This document shows, one piece after another, positions 45,001 through 54,604 of a stretch of 64,000 bases of DNA. The DNA comes from Norana najaformis. Lineage: Eukaryota > Annelida > Clitellata > Crassiclitellata > Hormogastridae. A model generated the notes under the pieces. It was not told where the DNA came from. It ran no database searches and saw only the letters and a program-made list of their open reading frames with translations. The stretch lies in the NCBI GenBank assembly GCA_964023275.1, contig OZ029921.1, positions 13,211,806-13,275,805 of the forward strand, given 5' to 3'. The position numbers and the translations under genes were made by a program. The stretch's first letter is position 1; each line of letters starts with the position of its first letter.

Positions 45001-48000
45001 TATCTACAGAAAGAAATTTCCTCTTGTCTGCATACCATGTAATCCTGTTTGAGCCAACGTATTGTGAGAGGCAGTCGGTTCCAAGGCCCAGTTCGCAACA
45101 TTTCACAAAGCACGCGAACACAGTAGGTAAACTTTTTCTCAGACTTCTTCTTTTTTGGCAGATGCCTCAGGCGCCTTGAATCATTGGGTTTAGTCCAGGC
45201 CCATTCAAACTACAAAAACATCCCAAAAAAGGCTTCATTTGCATTTGACAGAGAAAAATCGAATGGTAACTTAAATATATGTAAATTCTTAAACAGAATT
45301 CTTAACGTTAAATTTACCAAAAATCATCTATTGAGGGTACACCACCATGCAAGCAAGGTACATAAGATGCTACATATCATTAAAAAATACTTGTCTTGAC
45401 AAAGTTCAACTGTACGACTTCAGCAAAGATAGACAAGTGGGCACAGCTAAGCCAACATCAAAATGAATAACTCTGCTCCCACATCTACGCAGGACAATTG
45501 TTGATGACGCTCATAACAAATCTGTAAATACATTGTCTTGTATAAACCTCTTCTTTCAACTCAGAATGCCACCAACCACATAGGTCAATCACGCTGTAAA
45601 TCTTTAACTCAATTTTATTTTGACCATAAGTTTAACAAGCACAGTTTTATCAAGACAGGATTGATAGCACCTCTGTGCACATTTACAACAAACATGGCTA
45701 TCTCTTGTGGATTTTTCAATTTTTTTAAATTTTCATCATTAGTATTAAATAAATTTGAAAGTTTTTGGACAGTTTTCTTGCAAAAATATCGCAGTTAAAT
45801 TTATTCTGTTTCGTTTGAATATTCATTCAAACTTTGGACTTTGACGTTTGATTTCTGCAATATCATGATTGTGCCCTCAAGAGTGCCAAGGCAGCTGTAC
45901 AGTATAGTTCAGAGTTGCTTAAGCTGCTCAGCTGTGATAGCCTGACTGTCAAAGATCCTGTGAGGATAATTTAGTTTTTGTTGTGTATCTGGTGCAGAGA
46001 GAGACAGCCATTCTTATCTGCCTGTTACCACTTCAGGGGATGGTAGAATTCAACCTCCTGGGCAGCACCTTAGGTCACAGAATGTCTGGAGCATAGGAAA
46101 CAAGTATGATTCAGTAGCCGATGTCATCACAAGCCATGACCTTGACATCTTCACTACAGTAGTGATATGGCACCAATCAGATCTGAACCTCAAAAGATTC
46201 ATATAATGGATGCGCGACGTCAAAACTCTGATCTTCTCACTTCTTATCATTGAGGTGGTAAGATCAATATCTTCCATTTGCAAAATCTGTGGATGAAATC
46301 AGCAAGTACTGACCACTTTTGAGGTCTTTGTCAGTTCATTTTCTATAGCATATGTTACAATAACAATCACTGCCACCTATCAACCCAGTTCTCTTCGCCA
46401 TCATCAACGTTCCCTCTAATATTTTTCATTGTGCGCACACTGGCCTAAAGCATGCACAGTAACATCTGGGACATGCACTCTGGTTTGTCTTTGGAGTCAT
46501 CCATAAAGAAAATCCATAAAAACTGACCTGCTGTATCCCTTCCTCCCCTTCTCTGCATTTGGCATAACCATTATCTTGTCTCCTTTGCGGGTGTCCACAT
46601 TTCAACAGAGTACTAAGGTCTATCTTAGGCTACCCTGCTAATCTTGCAAAGCTAACTGCTTTATGGGGTGAGGTAGTTTGATACTGCCACATCGATCAAA
46701 GGGACTGTAATTATAAGATTGAAAGCAGTACCTTCTGTACTTTCTGACTGAAGTTGGTATTCTACACATATGATGTACTGAAATAACTATGCACACCAAA
46801 TCTAGATGCTGACATCTGCATAAGGCACAACCCCCTCTCATTATCCATTTTTTCACATTTGGGTGACCCCTCCTTCCCTCTTTGTGGACATCCTTAATCT
46901 CTGTGATTGCCAATGACTGTAAAACATGATCCATGTTGACTTCTTGCAGTATACATCTATTATGCTATGATTTGTTTACGAAGATTGTTCAAGCAATGCT
47001 TTTATTTCTTTACAACGAGTCTACATACAACGTATTTACAGCAACCAGTCACAATGTTCTTAGACATACTCTAATTTCACTTTCCTGCTACTATCGACTT
47101 ATTTCTACAGCATTCTGTCATCTATTTGTCGGTCGTTGCAGCATGTCGAGAAGAGAGCGGATTCCTCCTAGTGCCTCGCTGAGAGTGAATACCGACTCAC
47201 TTGTCCATTCCCTTTTTATCCTTTCCTCCTGGCTCTGGCGGCAGACTTCAACCGCATTCCATATTCTCTCCATACCTCGCAGCATCATCACCCTGTGTTC
47301 TGCTGATGGCAGACTTCAATTGCATGCTATCTCCCCTCTTCCTGCCTCACAGCATCCTCACAGCTTATATTCCTGTAATCTGCTGGCGGCAGACTTCGAT
47401 CGCCGTCCATCTTCCCTCTTCCATTGCTGCATCATCATGGCTTGCATTCCAGTGCTCTGCCTGCAGATGGCACTGCTTCCAGTTCCCCTCACTTGCATGC
47501 TTTGCCCTTTGGAGCCGTACTTTGTCATGTCTTCGTATCTGTGTGTCTTTGTCTGCATCCTTTTCTCTGTCTGTCCTGTCTGTCGTCCTTTCATCTTTGC
47601 ATCAGTCATGTTTGCCCTTAATCTACAACTAAATTAATTCTACAATATTACAGTTAATTAAGTGTTCATATAATTAAATATTCATATAATTATTATTTAA
47701 TGTCCTCTATTTATGGCCATATATCGTATCATCGTCCTCTTGGTTTCATTACAATAATGGATTGCTCTGCACCTAATGACGGCAGTATTATCTCAATGTA
47801 TACATACTGTATATATGCAGACAATTTTCGGTTTGACATTTATTTCATCACAAACCAGTAAATATAAAGAGTGCAAACTCGTACAGCCATCCAGTCTTAG
47901 ATCCCTCACCCTGGAACATTCATCATATAGAGCCTATAGAAGCTAAAGTTGAAAGTCCACACAACTGCATTCATTAGGCTCACAGGAATGACACTGCGTG

Positions 48001-50608
48001 TCATCATGTCGCTGGCTACTATTGGCCAATGTATATGTGGGCCAGGTCACTGTGCAGACTGCCTGGGAGGACATGTCATATGGTTCCGCAGCCTGGGCCT
48101 TGTTTTGACATTCTGAACATAGTATACTAAACATACAAACCCCTGTGACAGTGAGCTAGTTCTATAACTTTGATATAACACGAAAGCTCACAAAATTTGC
48201 ACGCTAAGAGAAAACTGCTGTGCGCGCTAACCTCATAGGCCGTTTGCACATGCATGCAGCTTAGAGTGAATACTGGCCATCATCAATGCCTATCAAGGAG
48301 TCTGCAGTTCTTTTAGAAACACTATTAACAGACAACAACCAGCTAGCTAGCCAAGACAAATGAACATCCATACAGAGAATCGAGGATGCTCTTGGGCTGA
48401 CAGCTGAAACAGATGATCACTAGTTTTGGACAGGAGCAGCACATGGATATGACCTCTCATCATGCACATGGTGGCTGGTTTGACTTGATCATTCCCCAAG
48501 ATGACTGCAAGCCTATTACAGCTGCATCACGGCCTGTTGACATTCACTATTCCATTCTTCTACTCCTGTCTACTTACTAAACAAGCCACAGTCAGGAACT
48601 GAACCAATGCCTGTTGGACACCTCCTGCACAGAGATGTTCAGTCTGTATGACTGACACTTCATCCATCATTAGTAATCTGCTGCCATCATGCACAGCTTA
48701 CATCAGGTGTAATCACCTAACTGCATGGTTAGATATGGAGTGCAGAGCAATGTGCCAGACAGTAAGGCCAGTAAGGCAAGCCGAGGATTGTTTCAGGAGA
48801 TTAGGTTGGCCATACCAAAGTGAACAGATTCGGCTCCTGTGGGAAAAGCGTTCCCTCTACCAGCAAAAGAACAGGATTACCAGGAGCATGGGAGAATCTG
48901 ATTGCCTGCCATCCCAGTGACAGCAAGCAGCTCTGGAATGACATTCAGAGATTCTGAGCAGGCCTTGTAGCTCAGAGTCCATGTTCCCCATCAACATTCT
49001 AAGTTGCCATTTGCAGACCATATCCTAATGGTGACAGCACCCCAAACTTTTGAACTTAAAGTTTCCTAAATGGTATTTACCGAACACTGTAATGACTGGG
49101 AATGAATATATAATATAATCTTATTCTTTGTCTTTGCATGCTTCTGTGTCTCATCTTCTCACTCATCTTGTGCCTTCATTCCATATTTCCATAAGAGAAC
49201 CCAAAGTTCTGGAAAGATGGCCAAAGAACCTCCTTCCATTGTTCTGCCAGCAACTGAAGACTACTATGTTTGAAGAGATTTCAGTTTTATTAGGTCAAGC
49301 ACACCATTGAAGCTGCACTACAAAAATTCTGATTACAATACATTAGAATTCATCAAAATAAACTCACCCAAAAGTCAATTTTGAGAAGGTACATAGTAGT
49401 GAATTTATGATAAAATAGAGCAGAAGCACACGGACTTACCCTGAGGGCTGATATCATGTTAGGAAACCCATGAATTATTAAAACCATCTCCCTACAAAAT
49501 ACATGGACAGTCTAGAAACTGCAATGCACATAAAACTGAAATATTAGAGTCAGCATGACAATGTAATCTGAAAAAACGATGAAAATGATGCTTAATTTTC
49601 CACTTGTGCTAGCTTTAACTAATTTATTCTAACATACCATATTTTCAGGACTACAAGCTGCACTTCAATTCAATTCAAGCCACAGTGATGAACAAACAGC
49701 ACAAACACGTCGGTTTGCATGTCACACTCTGACGTTATTAGATCAGAACACCAATATGCTTATTTACAATGGCAAATTACCCATATAAATCAAAACATAA
49801 CTCTGCCACATAGTAAATTTCTACTTAAATAAAATAATTGTTGCACTTTCTAAATTTAATATTTGGAACACTTGTAATTTAAGGCTTCGTTGTATGTTAT
49901 CAGTCAGTATTGTCTGTTCTGGAGGACAAACACAGTTGTTACTTATTTTGACATTTTCGACCATCTCTTCTAATTTTGTTGAGGTTGAACTGAACACTAT
50001 TTGAATTGAGAGTTCTTGATCTGCAGAGTACAAAGGCAGTGAAGACAGTTCAATGATGCACGATGTTAATGTAATGATGTTAATCTATCCGTCTTCTAAA
50101 TGGTCTATGAATGTTGAAATTACTTTAAGAGGAATAATATTCCTGAAGACATTGGTCTTAACTGTAAACTGTGGTCATAATCACAAACTTGAGAACTTGA
50201 AAACCGCTACTTAAAAACTAAGTGTAGGGCACAAGCTTTCATGAGCACTGCATCAAATCAGAGGAGTCATCCAAATATACCATGTGAAGAACGCCCACAT
50301 GCTAATGGAAACATTGGACCACGACACTATAAGATTGCCTGAATAAGCTGGTTCACGCGACTTAGCTTTCGTTTGGGTGCTGCAGAAATCTCGAGATTAC
50401 GATTACAATAAATAAATCGTTATGATTTTATTCACCAAGGGCCCTTTCCGTGTGTTCTTCTGGCACCGCCAGCCTGACGACCTCTGTTGTGCTGCTGGAT
50501 TCTTCGGTTTGGATTCACTGTAAAACCAATATATGTACGTCCCTTGTACTTCGGATTCGTACATAATAATAGATACACTCCACAGAAATTTTCAATTTCG
50601 TAAACCAT
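38821..50608 (-). CDS. SLX1: SLX1 structure-specific endonuclease subunit (5 exons, complete)
   Basis: SLX1 is the catalytic GIY-YIG nuclease that pairs with the SLX4 scaffold to cut branched DNA such as Holliday junctions and flaps in the nucleus. Five exons (50608-50436, 49491-49440, 45209-45036, 44639-44481, 39060-38821) join with canonical sites and consistent phase into 265 codons, close to the family's usual 270-290. The GIY-YIG core is G10-V11-Y12 ... Y26-I27-G28, followed by [10 protein letters not shown] with the catalytic Arg. Glu77 in FEWAW is the expected metal ligand. The C-terminal RING/PHD-like finger is C178, C181, C194, C197, H202, C205, C225, C228, then LLWGDLI-like VLWGDLI. 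All key residues are present, so the gene should be functional. Introns 2 and 4 are long and full of LINE remnants. Confidence 0.95.
39388..39600 (+). mobile_element. LINE ORF2 linker fragment, + orientation
   Basis: It reads [20 protein letters not shown], then SAPPEF. This is the F-x2-F/H-x2-KI-I-R-D-T-PPxF block between endonuclease and reverse transcriptase of many LINEs. It abuts an oppositely oriented LINE piece at about 39600. Confidence 0.6.
39601..39880 (-). mobile_element. LINE reverse transcriptase thumb fragment, - orientation
   Basis: On the - strand it reads [20 protein letters not shown], then [20 protein letters not shown] and VLHWLPVSQ. These are the A-F-I-SR-DYCN, L-Q-RAARL-G and LHWLPV-I motifs of L2/CR1-type elements. 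Confidence 0.75.
40094..40400 (-). pseudogene. Possible piggyBac transposase N-terminal remnant
   Basis: From an ATG near 40395 the - strand reads MASRGCK, a stop, then [20 protein letters not shown] and a Ser/Glu/Asp-rich acidic stretch. Acidic, low-complexity leaders of this kind precede the piggyBac core, and a CCCTTAACTGGGG-like end near 39977 fits. No core motif is present, so other origins are possible. Confidence 0.35.
40610..41865 (+). pseudogene. RTE-type LINE reverse transcriptase remnant
   Basis: Several frames give the motif series in order. [15 protein letters not shown] and an NWRGI-like block come first (40630-40700). [19 protein letters not shown] follows (about 40740-40800), then a [20 protein letters not shown] block (about 40885-40930). 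[11 protein letters not shown] has the FADD catalytic motif at about 41186-41197. [15 protein letters not shown] follows at 41265-41310, then a [18 protein letters not shown] block. [17 protein letters not shown] closes the series near 41710-41760. Stops and frameshifts throughout show it is dead. It lies antisense in SLX1 intron 4. Confidence 0.85.
41875..42060 (-). mobile_element. LINE 3' end, ATTACA-tail family (family III)
   Basis: The stretch TTGTAATTTGACATTTATAA, then AGCACCACTTCAAGAATAAA and CTCATCAGAGGTGCTCCCGA, matches 14935-15000 closely; the tail (ATTACA on the - strand) is at the left. It follows directly on the RTE remnant. Confidence 0.75.
42295..42835 (-). mobile_element. LINE 3' end, TAA-tail family (family I)
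   Basis: The left end is a (TAA)n tract followed by TTAGTAACTTCTAATGTGCC and the reverse complement of the family-I end. Further in, the - strand reads [20 protein letters not shown], close to [20 protein letters not shown] at 36030-36080. It is 5' truncated. Confidence 0.8.
42836..43010 (-). mobile_element. LINE 3' end, family IV
   Basis: TTATTATTACTACTAAACAG, then CGTGCAATTAACAATAGCCT and AAAAAGCCCTACTGAGTAAT, match 37340-37460 in the same orientation. Only the 3' end is present. Confidence 0.75.
43011..44480. other. SLX1 intron 4, first part: no gene recognised
   Basis: AT-rich sequence. An (ACAT)n stretch is at 44076-44106. The two short open frames near 43733-44014 and 44134-44424 show no domain. 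Confidence 0.5.
44481..44639 (-). CDS. SLX1: SLX1 exon 4
   Basis: The acceptor is CACTGCAG and the donor CTG|GTAAAG; 53 codons in phase 0. It reads HMPIEFGP (the PPHM-I-GP block of the family), a short linker, then [11 protein letters not shown] with the first two Cys of the zinc finger. Confidence 0.93.
45036..45209 (-). CDS. SLX1: SLX1 exon 3
   Basis: The acceptor is TTTTTGTAG and the donor ATG|GTATGC; 58 codons in phase 0. It reads [20 protein letters not shown], then [20 protein letters not shown] and [12 protein letters not shown]. It contains the metal-binding Glu of FEWAW and the conserved MLR-PW-RLPL-RWL block. Confidence 0.95.
46080..46270 (+). mobile_element. LINE endonuclease fragment
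   Basis: One frame reads [20 protein letters not shown], then [20 protein letters not shown]. This matches the N-x-R-S-I-x-NK-x-I-x-D-I ... LDI-x-ETW-H segment near the start of LINE AP endonucleases, with the Glu of ETW replaced. It is antisense in SLX1 intron 2. Confidence 0.6.
46290..47227. other. SLX1 intron 2 segment: no gene recognised
   Basis: The open frames here, including the 234-residue + strand frame starting at 46933, have no recognisable domain. That frame runs into the minisatellite that follows. Confidence 0.45.
47228..47505. repeat. Degenerate minisatellite, period about 70-80 bp
   Basis: CTGGCGGCAGACTTCAA recurs at about 47233, 47303 (CTGATGGCAGACTTCAATTG) and 47383 (CTGGCGGCAGACTTCGATCG), with a weaker fourth unit near 47465. 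Each unit continues with a TCTCCC/TTCCCTCTTCC block and CAGCATCATCA or its variants. Confidence 0.7.
48390..48960 (+). mobile_element. LINE endonuclease C-terminus and linker fragment
   Basis: It reads [13 protein letters not shown] (the H-x-G-G-x-LDLVIT-D block of AP endonucleases), then [29 protein letters not shown] and [13 protein letters not shown]. This is the PWFD-EC-R-R-R-E-x-R-W ... K-Y-x-K-N linker before the reverse transcriptase. Frames are broken. It may be part of the same LINE as 46080-46270. Confidence 0.7.
49440..49491 (-). CDS. SLX1: SLX1 exon 2 (52 bp)
   Basis: The acceptor is ATTTTGTAG and the donor is GTAAGTCC. It completes the Trp codon and encodes [17 protein letters not shown], the conserved strand and turn after the GIY-YIG core. 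It is too short to appear as an open frame on its own. Confidence 0.95.
50335..50410 (+). mobile_element. LINE 3' end, ATTACG-tail family (family II)
   Basis: GCCTGAATAAGCTGGTTCAC, then TTAGCTTTCGTTTGGGTGCT and GATTACGATTACAATA. Only the last 75 bp are present. It ends about 25 bp from the splice donor of SLX1 exon 1. Confidence 0.7.
50436..50608 (-). CDS. SLX1: SLX1 exon 1: GIY-YIG core
   Basis: The ATG at 50608 starts [16 protein letters not shown], then [20 protein letters not shown] and [11 protein letters not shown] chose this start because the GIY domain follows at once, as in the family; the longer upstream frame has no similarity. The donor G|GTGAAT splits the Trp codon (TG|G). Confidence 0.95.
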
Positions 50609-50730
50609 TTTCTTTTTAAAATGCAACAAGCATGCCTGGAAGTTTACAAAGCCTATCGAAAGCCTGCCAAACAACTGCTCCGAGCAAGGTCGGAGTATAC
50701 TCGGAGTACAACGATAAATCGCGACCCGTA

Positions 50731-50806
50731 CGCGTATTCTTAGACCATACAGTGCTAGAACTATTATGCTATGTCGACCAATAGGAATGCAATTGATGTC
50801 GACCAA
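50731..50806. repeat. Inverted repeat upstream of SLX1, inner arm
   Basis: About 57 bp starting CGCGTATTCTTAGACCATAC and running to CGACCAATAGGAAT are repeated in reverse complement at about 51318-51375; the similarity continues weakly with a second GTCGACCAA block. This arm lies 120-200 bp upstream of the SLX1 start codon, so it includes the likely promoter. Confidence 0.85.
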
Positions 50807-50885
50807 TAGAATTCGAGTTATTAATAGTGTGACCTACTTTAGGTTTATTGCTGTCCTTCAAACTGCTTCGTTTTAAATTTAACAA

Positions 50886-51045
50886 TAAATAAATAATAAT
50901 AATAATAATTAGTAGTGGTGGTGGTAGTAGTGGTACTAGTAGAAACTTCCAATGCGCCGATGTCTAACGCACAAGGCATCAACCCATGGTGTGCCAAAAC
51001 CAAGCCACACTCAGGTCAATATCCAGAAGGTCAGTCCACAAGACA
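50886..51045 (-). mobile_element. LINE 3' end, TAA-tail family (family I)
   Basis: A degraded (TAA)n/(GGT)n tract at 50886-50940 is followed by AGAAACTTCCAATGCGCCGA, TGTCTAACGCACAAGGCATC and CAGGTCAATATCCAGAAGG, matching 42330-42420. It is inserted between the two arms of the SLX1 upstream inverted repeat. Confidence 0.75.
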
Positions 51046-51299
51046 GAAATCTGGGCGGGCAGGTAACTTTTAAGATGAGAACTAAATGAAATCTTATTAG
51101 CAGAAAAATGTTAAGTGGACTGGAACTGCATAGCTAGCTCATTCGCTGTTTGTGCAGGAGCTAACCACAACGGAGATGCTAAGATATCATGCTTCAGCTT
51201 CTTTAAATTAATTTTATGCCAAGGACGAAATTTTTCAGGCAACCATTCGAAACCAGCGCCATTGGTCGCCATTTTCGCCTAAGCTAGGTCACGCTATTT

Positions 51300-51375
51300 T
51301 TGGTCGACATAACCTGGTATTCCTATTGGTCGACATAGCATAATAGTTCTAGCACTGTATGGTCTAAGAATACGC
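51300..51375. repeat. Inverted repeat upstream of SLX1, outer arm
   Basis: It is the reverse complement of 50731-50806. It lies immediately left of the microsatellite and the P-like transposon, and a LINE tail sits between the arms. Confidence 0.85.
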
Positions 51376-51397
51376 GACCCGTACTACTACTACTACC

Positions 51398-51432
51398 AAA
51401 GATCTTAGAGTCGTAGACTAAGATATGACACT
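51398..51432. repeat. P-like element left TIR
   Basis: 35 bp, identical in reverse complement to 54136-54170. Confidence 0.95.
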
Positions 51433-51511
51433 CAATGTATCTGAATGTACACACCACCTACCTTGGGATGTTTGGCGCCACCATACGATTGGCCTGATAG
51501 AGTTTGTAAAC

Positions 51512-53733
51512 ATGGCTTCGAAGCCAGGAGGGAACTGTTGTGCTGCGATTAATTGCAGCGTAACGACGTACAATGCGCAAAAGATTTCACTATTTAGATT
51601 TCGGAAAGATGCTGAAAGGTATGTATACACATAACATACATCACATCACACCCGATAGATCCATTGAAAGATGGACAGGGTCGAGGCCATACTGTCGGTA
51701 TAGAAAATCCCGAATACATCACACTCTTCTATCAATCACCGTTTTTCATTCCTAAAGCTGTTATACGTGATCAGAGGCCCACAAACAATGCTATATGGAA
51801 ACATTGGAAAACGTTTCTGTTTCGAAAATATCACTGGAGATGTTCTCTGTGCAAAGTCTGTTCTGGCTTTCAGATCTTGTATAAGAACGCATCTCTTCCT
51901 GGACTTATTTCCTAGGTTGTTTCCATGTCGTATCAATATGTCACTTTTGCTTATAACTTGCCCGGCAACATTTTATTGTAGAAAATTAATAGTTATCTGC
52001 TGTTACTGTTTTATTACATGAGAACAGGTGTAAGAAGTGGAGAGTCAACACACGGCGTTCGGACCTGGACTGCAAAAGTGTTGAAGTGCTGAACAAAACC
52101 TTCCGACTGTGCAGTAGGCATTTAGAAGATTCACAGTTCATGAACACCAAACATGACAAGCTTATATGGAATGCAGTTCCAACACTGTTTGATATTCCAA
52201 ACAAGCCACCATCGATCACACAAAAACGACGACACATTATCAGGCATACAACAAAGTCAAATGTTTCTGTCTAAAGCAGCAAATTACAGCTGCTCAAAAA
52301 CGTTCCTAACGAACACAAGGACAGTGATGAAGTTCTTGCTGTGGAAGAGTCTCTTTCTGCAGCTGTGGCTGTCAATAGTGTTTTGCTTATTTAATCATCT
52401 GCTAACCTGGAACTTCTAAGTGACCAGTCTGAAGGTTGCTCCACGAGGTCGTCATGTAACTGTTCAGACAAGAAGAAACTTAAGAATGAAATTGTCAGAC
52501 TACGAACTCGACTGAGGAGACAGACAGGAAAGGATCAAAGTACATCAAAATGCAACAGTGTCTTGACACGGAAGCAAGAAGCTGCTTCCTGTGACCGTTT
52601 GATAGCCGAACTATGCAACCATCTTCCACCATCTACTGTCTCTTTTCTGAAGACACAGATCAATATGTGTCTTGTTTCCAAACAACGTAGACGTTGGACA
52701 GTTAATGAAAAAATGTTTGCAATGTCTGTATTTTATCAAAGCAGAAAATCTTATAAGCTGTTGCAAAATATTTTCTGTATGCCATCCAAAAGGACTTAGC
52801 AGCGAACGCTCCAAAATTGCAACCTTTATCCCGGCTTTAAAAAGCAATTTTTTGGTACTCTAAAAATAAAGATGCAGGAAGCCTCTGAGAAGGCTAAAGA
52901 CTGTGTGCTAATTTTTTATGAAATGGCATTAAAGCAGAAATTGATATACAACAGGGAACGGGATTGTATAGAAGGTTTTGAGGATTTTGGTGTGTTTGGA
53001 ACTACTCAGCATACAGCAGACCATGTTCTTGTATTTATGTTGCGTGGAATTTCTGTGAAATGGAAGCAGCCTCTTGCTTACTTTCTTGTAAATGGGTCTA
53101 TCAAACCAACTATTTTGTACAGCCTTTTGCATGATTGTCTGGCAAAGTTGGAAGAAATGCATTTATTTCCAGAAGCTGTTATATGTGATCAGGGGCCCAC
53201 AGACAGATGCTATTTAGAAACATTAGAAAACGTTTCTGTTTCGCAACCATTTCTGTTTCATGGTTGCAAATGTCTTGGCATATATGAGTGGCTATATCTT
53301 AAGAAAGTGTAGCTTTAATGATGGATCTGGCATGTGCCAAACATGCAGTGATTTGTACACAAGTGTACACTTGTCTTATCCTCAGTTTCCTTTCTTACAA
53401 CTAAAGGCATTTAAAGACACTGGTTGTTTAGTTTACCCATCCATGGCATTTTTGGCTTTCACCAGGGACTTGGAAAAACTGTTTCAGAATTCATTTGACA
53501 AATTGCAGCATAGTTCTGATATATTAAAACGACTATGCTTATTTGCCCAAAAGAATTTAGATATTGCTGCATGTGGATCAGCAACATGTGGTGCTCGGCT
53601 GAAATACATGATGAAATTGTACATGACAGTTCGAATCCACAGTAAGATCAAAATTCTTAACCAGCAACTTCAAAACTCCTGCAAACTTAAGCTTAAGCGC
53701 AATCGTAAAGCAAAGAAAATTTTGCATGAGTAA
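51512..53733 (+). pseudogene. THAP9-like: THAP/P-element transposase, broken
   Basis: Exon 1 (51512-51618) and exon 2 (from 52028) join in phase across a GT-AG intron to make a THAP zinc finger: CCAAINC, FRFRKDAER, then C-KKWRVN, LCSRHLEDSQF and the closing AVPTLFDIP. After about 52270 the frame is lost. A coiled-coil-like KKLKNEIVRLRTRLRRQ (about 52475), CFxSVFYQSRKSYKLL-type sequence, KDCVLIFYEMALKQKLIY and GFEDFG (52900-53000), VFMLRGISVKWKQPLAYF (53030-53090) and AVICDQGPTDR (53175) follow the P-type order. The C-terminal domain (VLAYMSGYILRKC, C-x2-C, 53260-53400) follows directly, so the central part is deleted. Non-functional. Confidence 0.85.
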
Positions 53734-54135
53734 GCAGTGTAATTTATTTATTTCATTTGTCTGCCTTCTGTTGGTTTGGTCGTGGATACAGACTTCTGAG
53801 GCTTTATTGTTGACATTGTTTCTTTATTGAAGATAAATGTGAAACCAAAGACCTTTGTGTAATACTGCTCAGCTCCATACACGTAGTTCAGTGTTAATGT
53901 TCTTAATTATGTATATTTGAATTATGTAAACTGTGAGTGAATTTTATTTGCAATAAAAAAATTATTCACTTTACTCGTTTATCAAAATTTCAGGCCGAGA
54001 ACGCTTACCAATAGGCTACATTATTTGTCTTTCAGTAAGTAGTAGTGAAATGCCGCTATCATCCCAATCACTATGTGGCGCCACGGTTTGCGTACATTTG
54101 ACCACCACCAGGCCGAATACACAGCGGAGATAGGA

Positions 54136-54170
54136 AGTGTCATATCTTAGTCTACGACTCTAAGATCTTT
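54136..54170. repeat. P-like element right TIR
   Basis: 35 bp, reverse complement of 51398-51432. Confidence 0.95.
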
Positions 54171-54357
54171 GCTACTACTACCAAAGATCTTAGTCTTAGA
54201 CTAAGACTCTAAGATCTTTGCTGCTACTACTACTACTACTACTACCACTACTACTACTACTACCACTACCACTCCCACTACCACTACTACTACCACTACT
54301 ACTTCTACCACTCCCACTACTTCTACTACCACTACTGCTACTACTTCTATTATTTTT
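54171..54357. repeat. (TAC)n/(CTA)n-type trinucleotide array
   Basis: Mixed CTA, CCA and CTC triplets. A short stretch of the same repeat, GTACTACTACTACTACC, lies left of the P-like element. Confidence 0.9.
54183..54219. repeat. Back-to-back P-like TIR ends (possible excision footprint)
   Basis: AAAGATCTTAGTCTTA is followed at once by GACTAAGACTCTAAGATCTT, so the outer 10-20 bp of two P-like termini face each other with nothing between. It sits 12 bp right of the complete element, within the same trinucleotide repeat. Confidence 0.7.
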
Positions 54358-54521
54358 TACCCGAGGTATATATGATCCCTCAGGATGTAAAAAAATTCTC
54401 CGGGAATACAAAATTCTGGGACGGCTAGAAATCGTCAAGATCTGGCGGAGCAAAAGTACCGTGAAAGGCAACAGAATTGAAGCGTTGAATTGTGATAGCA
54501 ATGCGCTGGAAAAAATAACTG

Positions 54522-54522
<1 letters not shown>

Positions 54523-54556
<34 letters not shown>

Positions 54557-54596
54557 CATCATCATCATCATCATCATCATTATTATCCTCATCATC
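54523..54596. repeat. (TTA)n/(TCA)n microsatellite
   Basis: TTA repeats pass into TCA repeats. The tract lies just beyond the 3' end of the LINE that follows on the - strand. Confidence 0.95.
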
Positions 54597-54604
54597 CTAT
54601 ATGT

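Larger units (their letters stand above)
51398..54170 (+). mobile_element. P-element-like transposon with identical 35-bp TIRs
   Basis: The left terminus at 51398-51432, starting AAAGATCTTAGAGTCGTAG, is identical over 35 bp to the reverse complement of 54136-54170. Inside is a THAP-domain transposase gene in several frames. Both flanks are TAC/CTA trinucleotide repeat, so an 8-bp target duplication cannot be separated from the microsatellite. THAP plus P-type transposase is the diagnostic combination for P elements and THAP9. Confidence 0.9.

Noticed and set aside
46933..47637. 234-residue open frame on the + strand in SLX1 intron 2
   Set aside because: Its second half is the product of a C/T-rich minisatellite that is open in more than one frame. 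No recognisable domain and no splice context.
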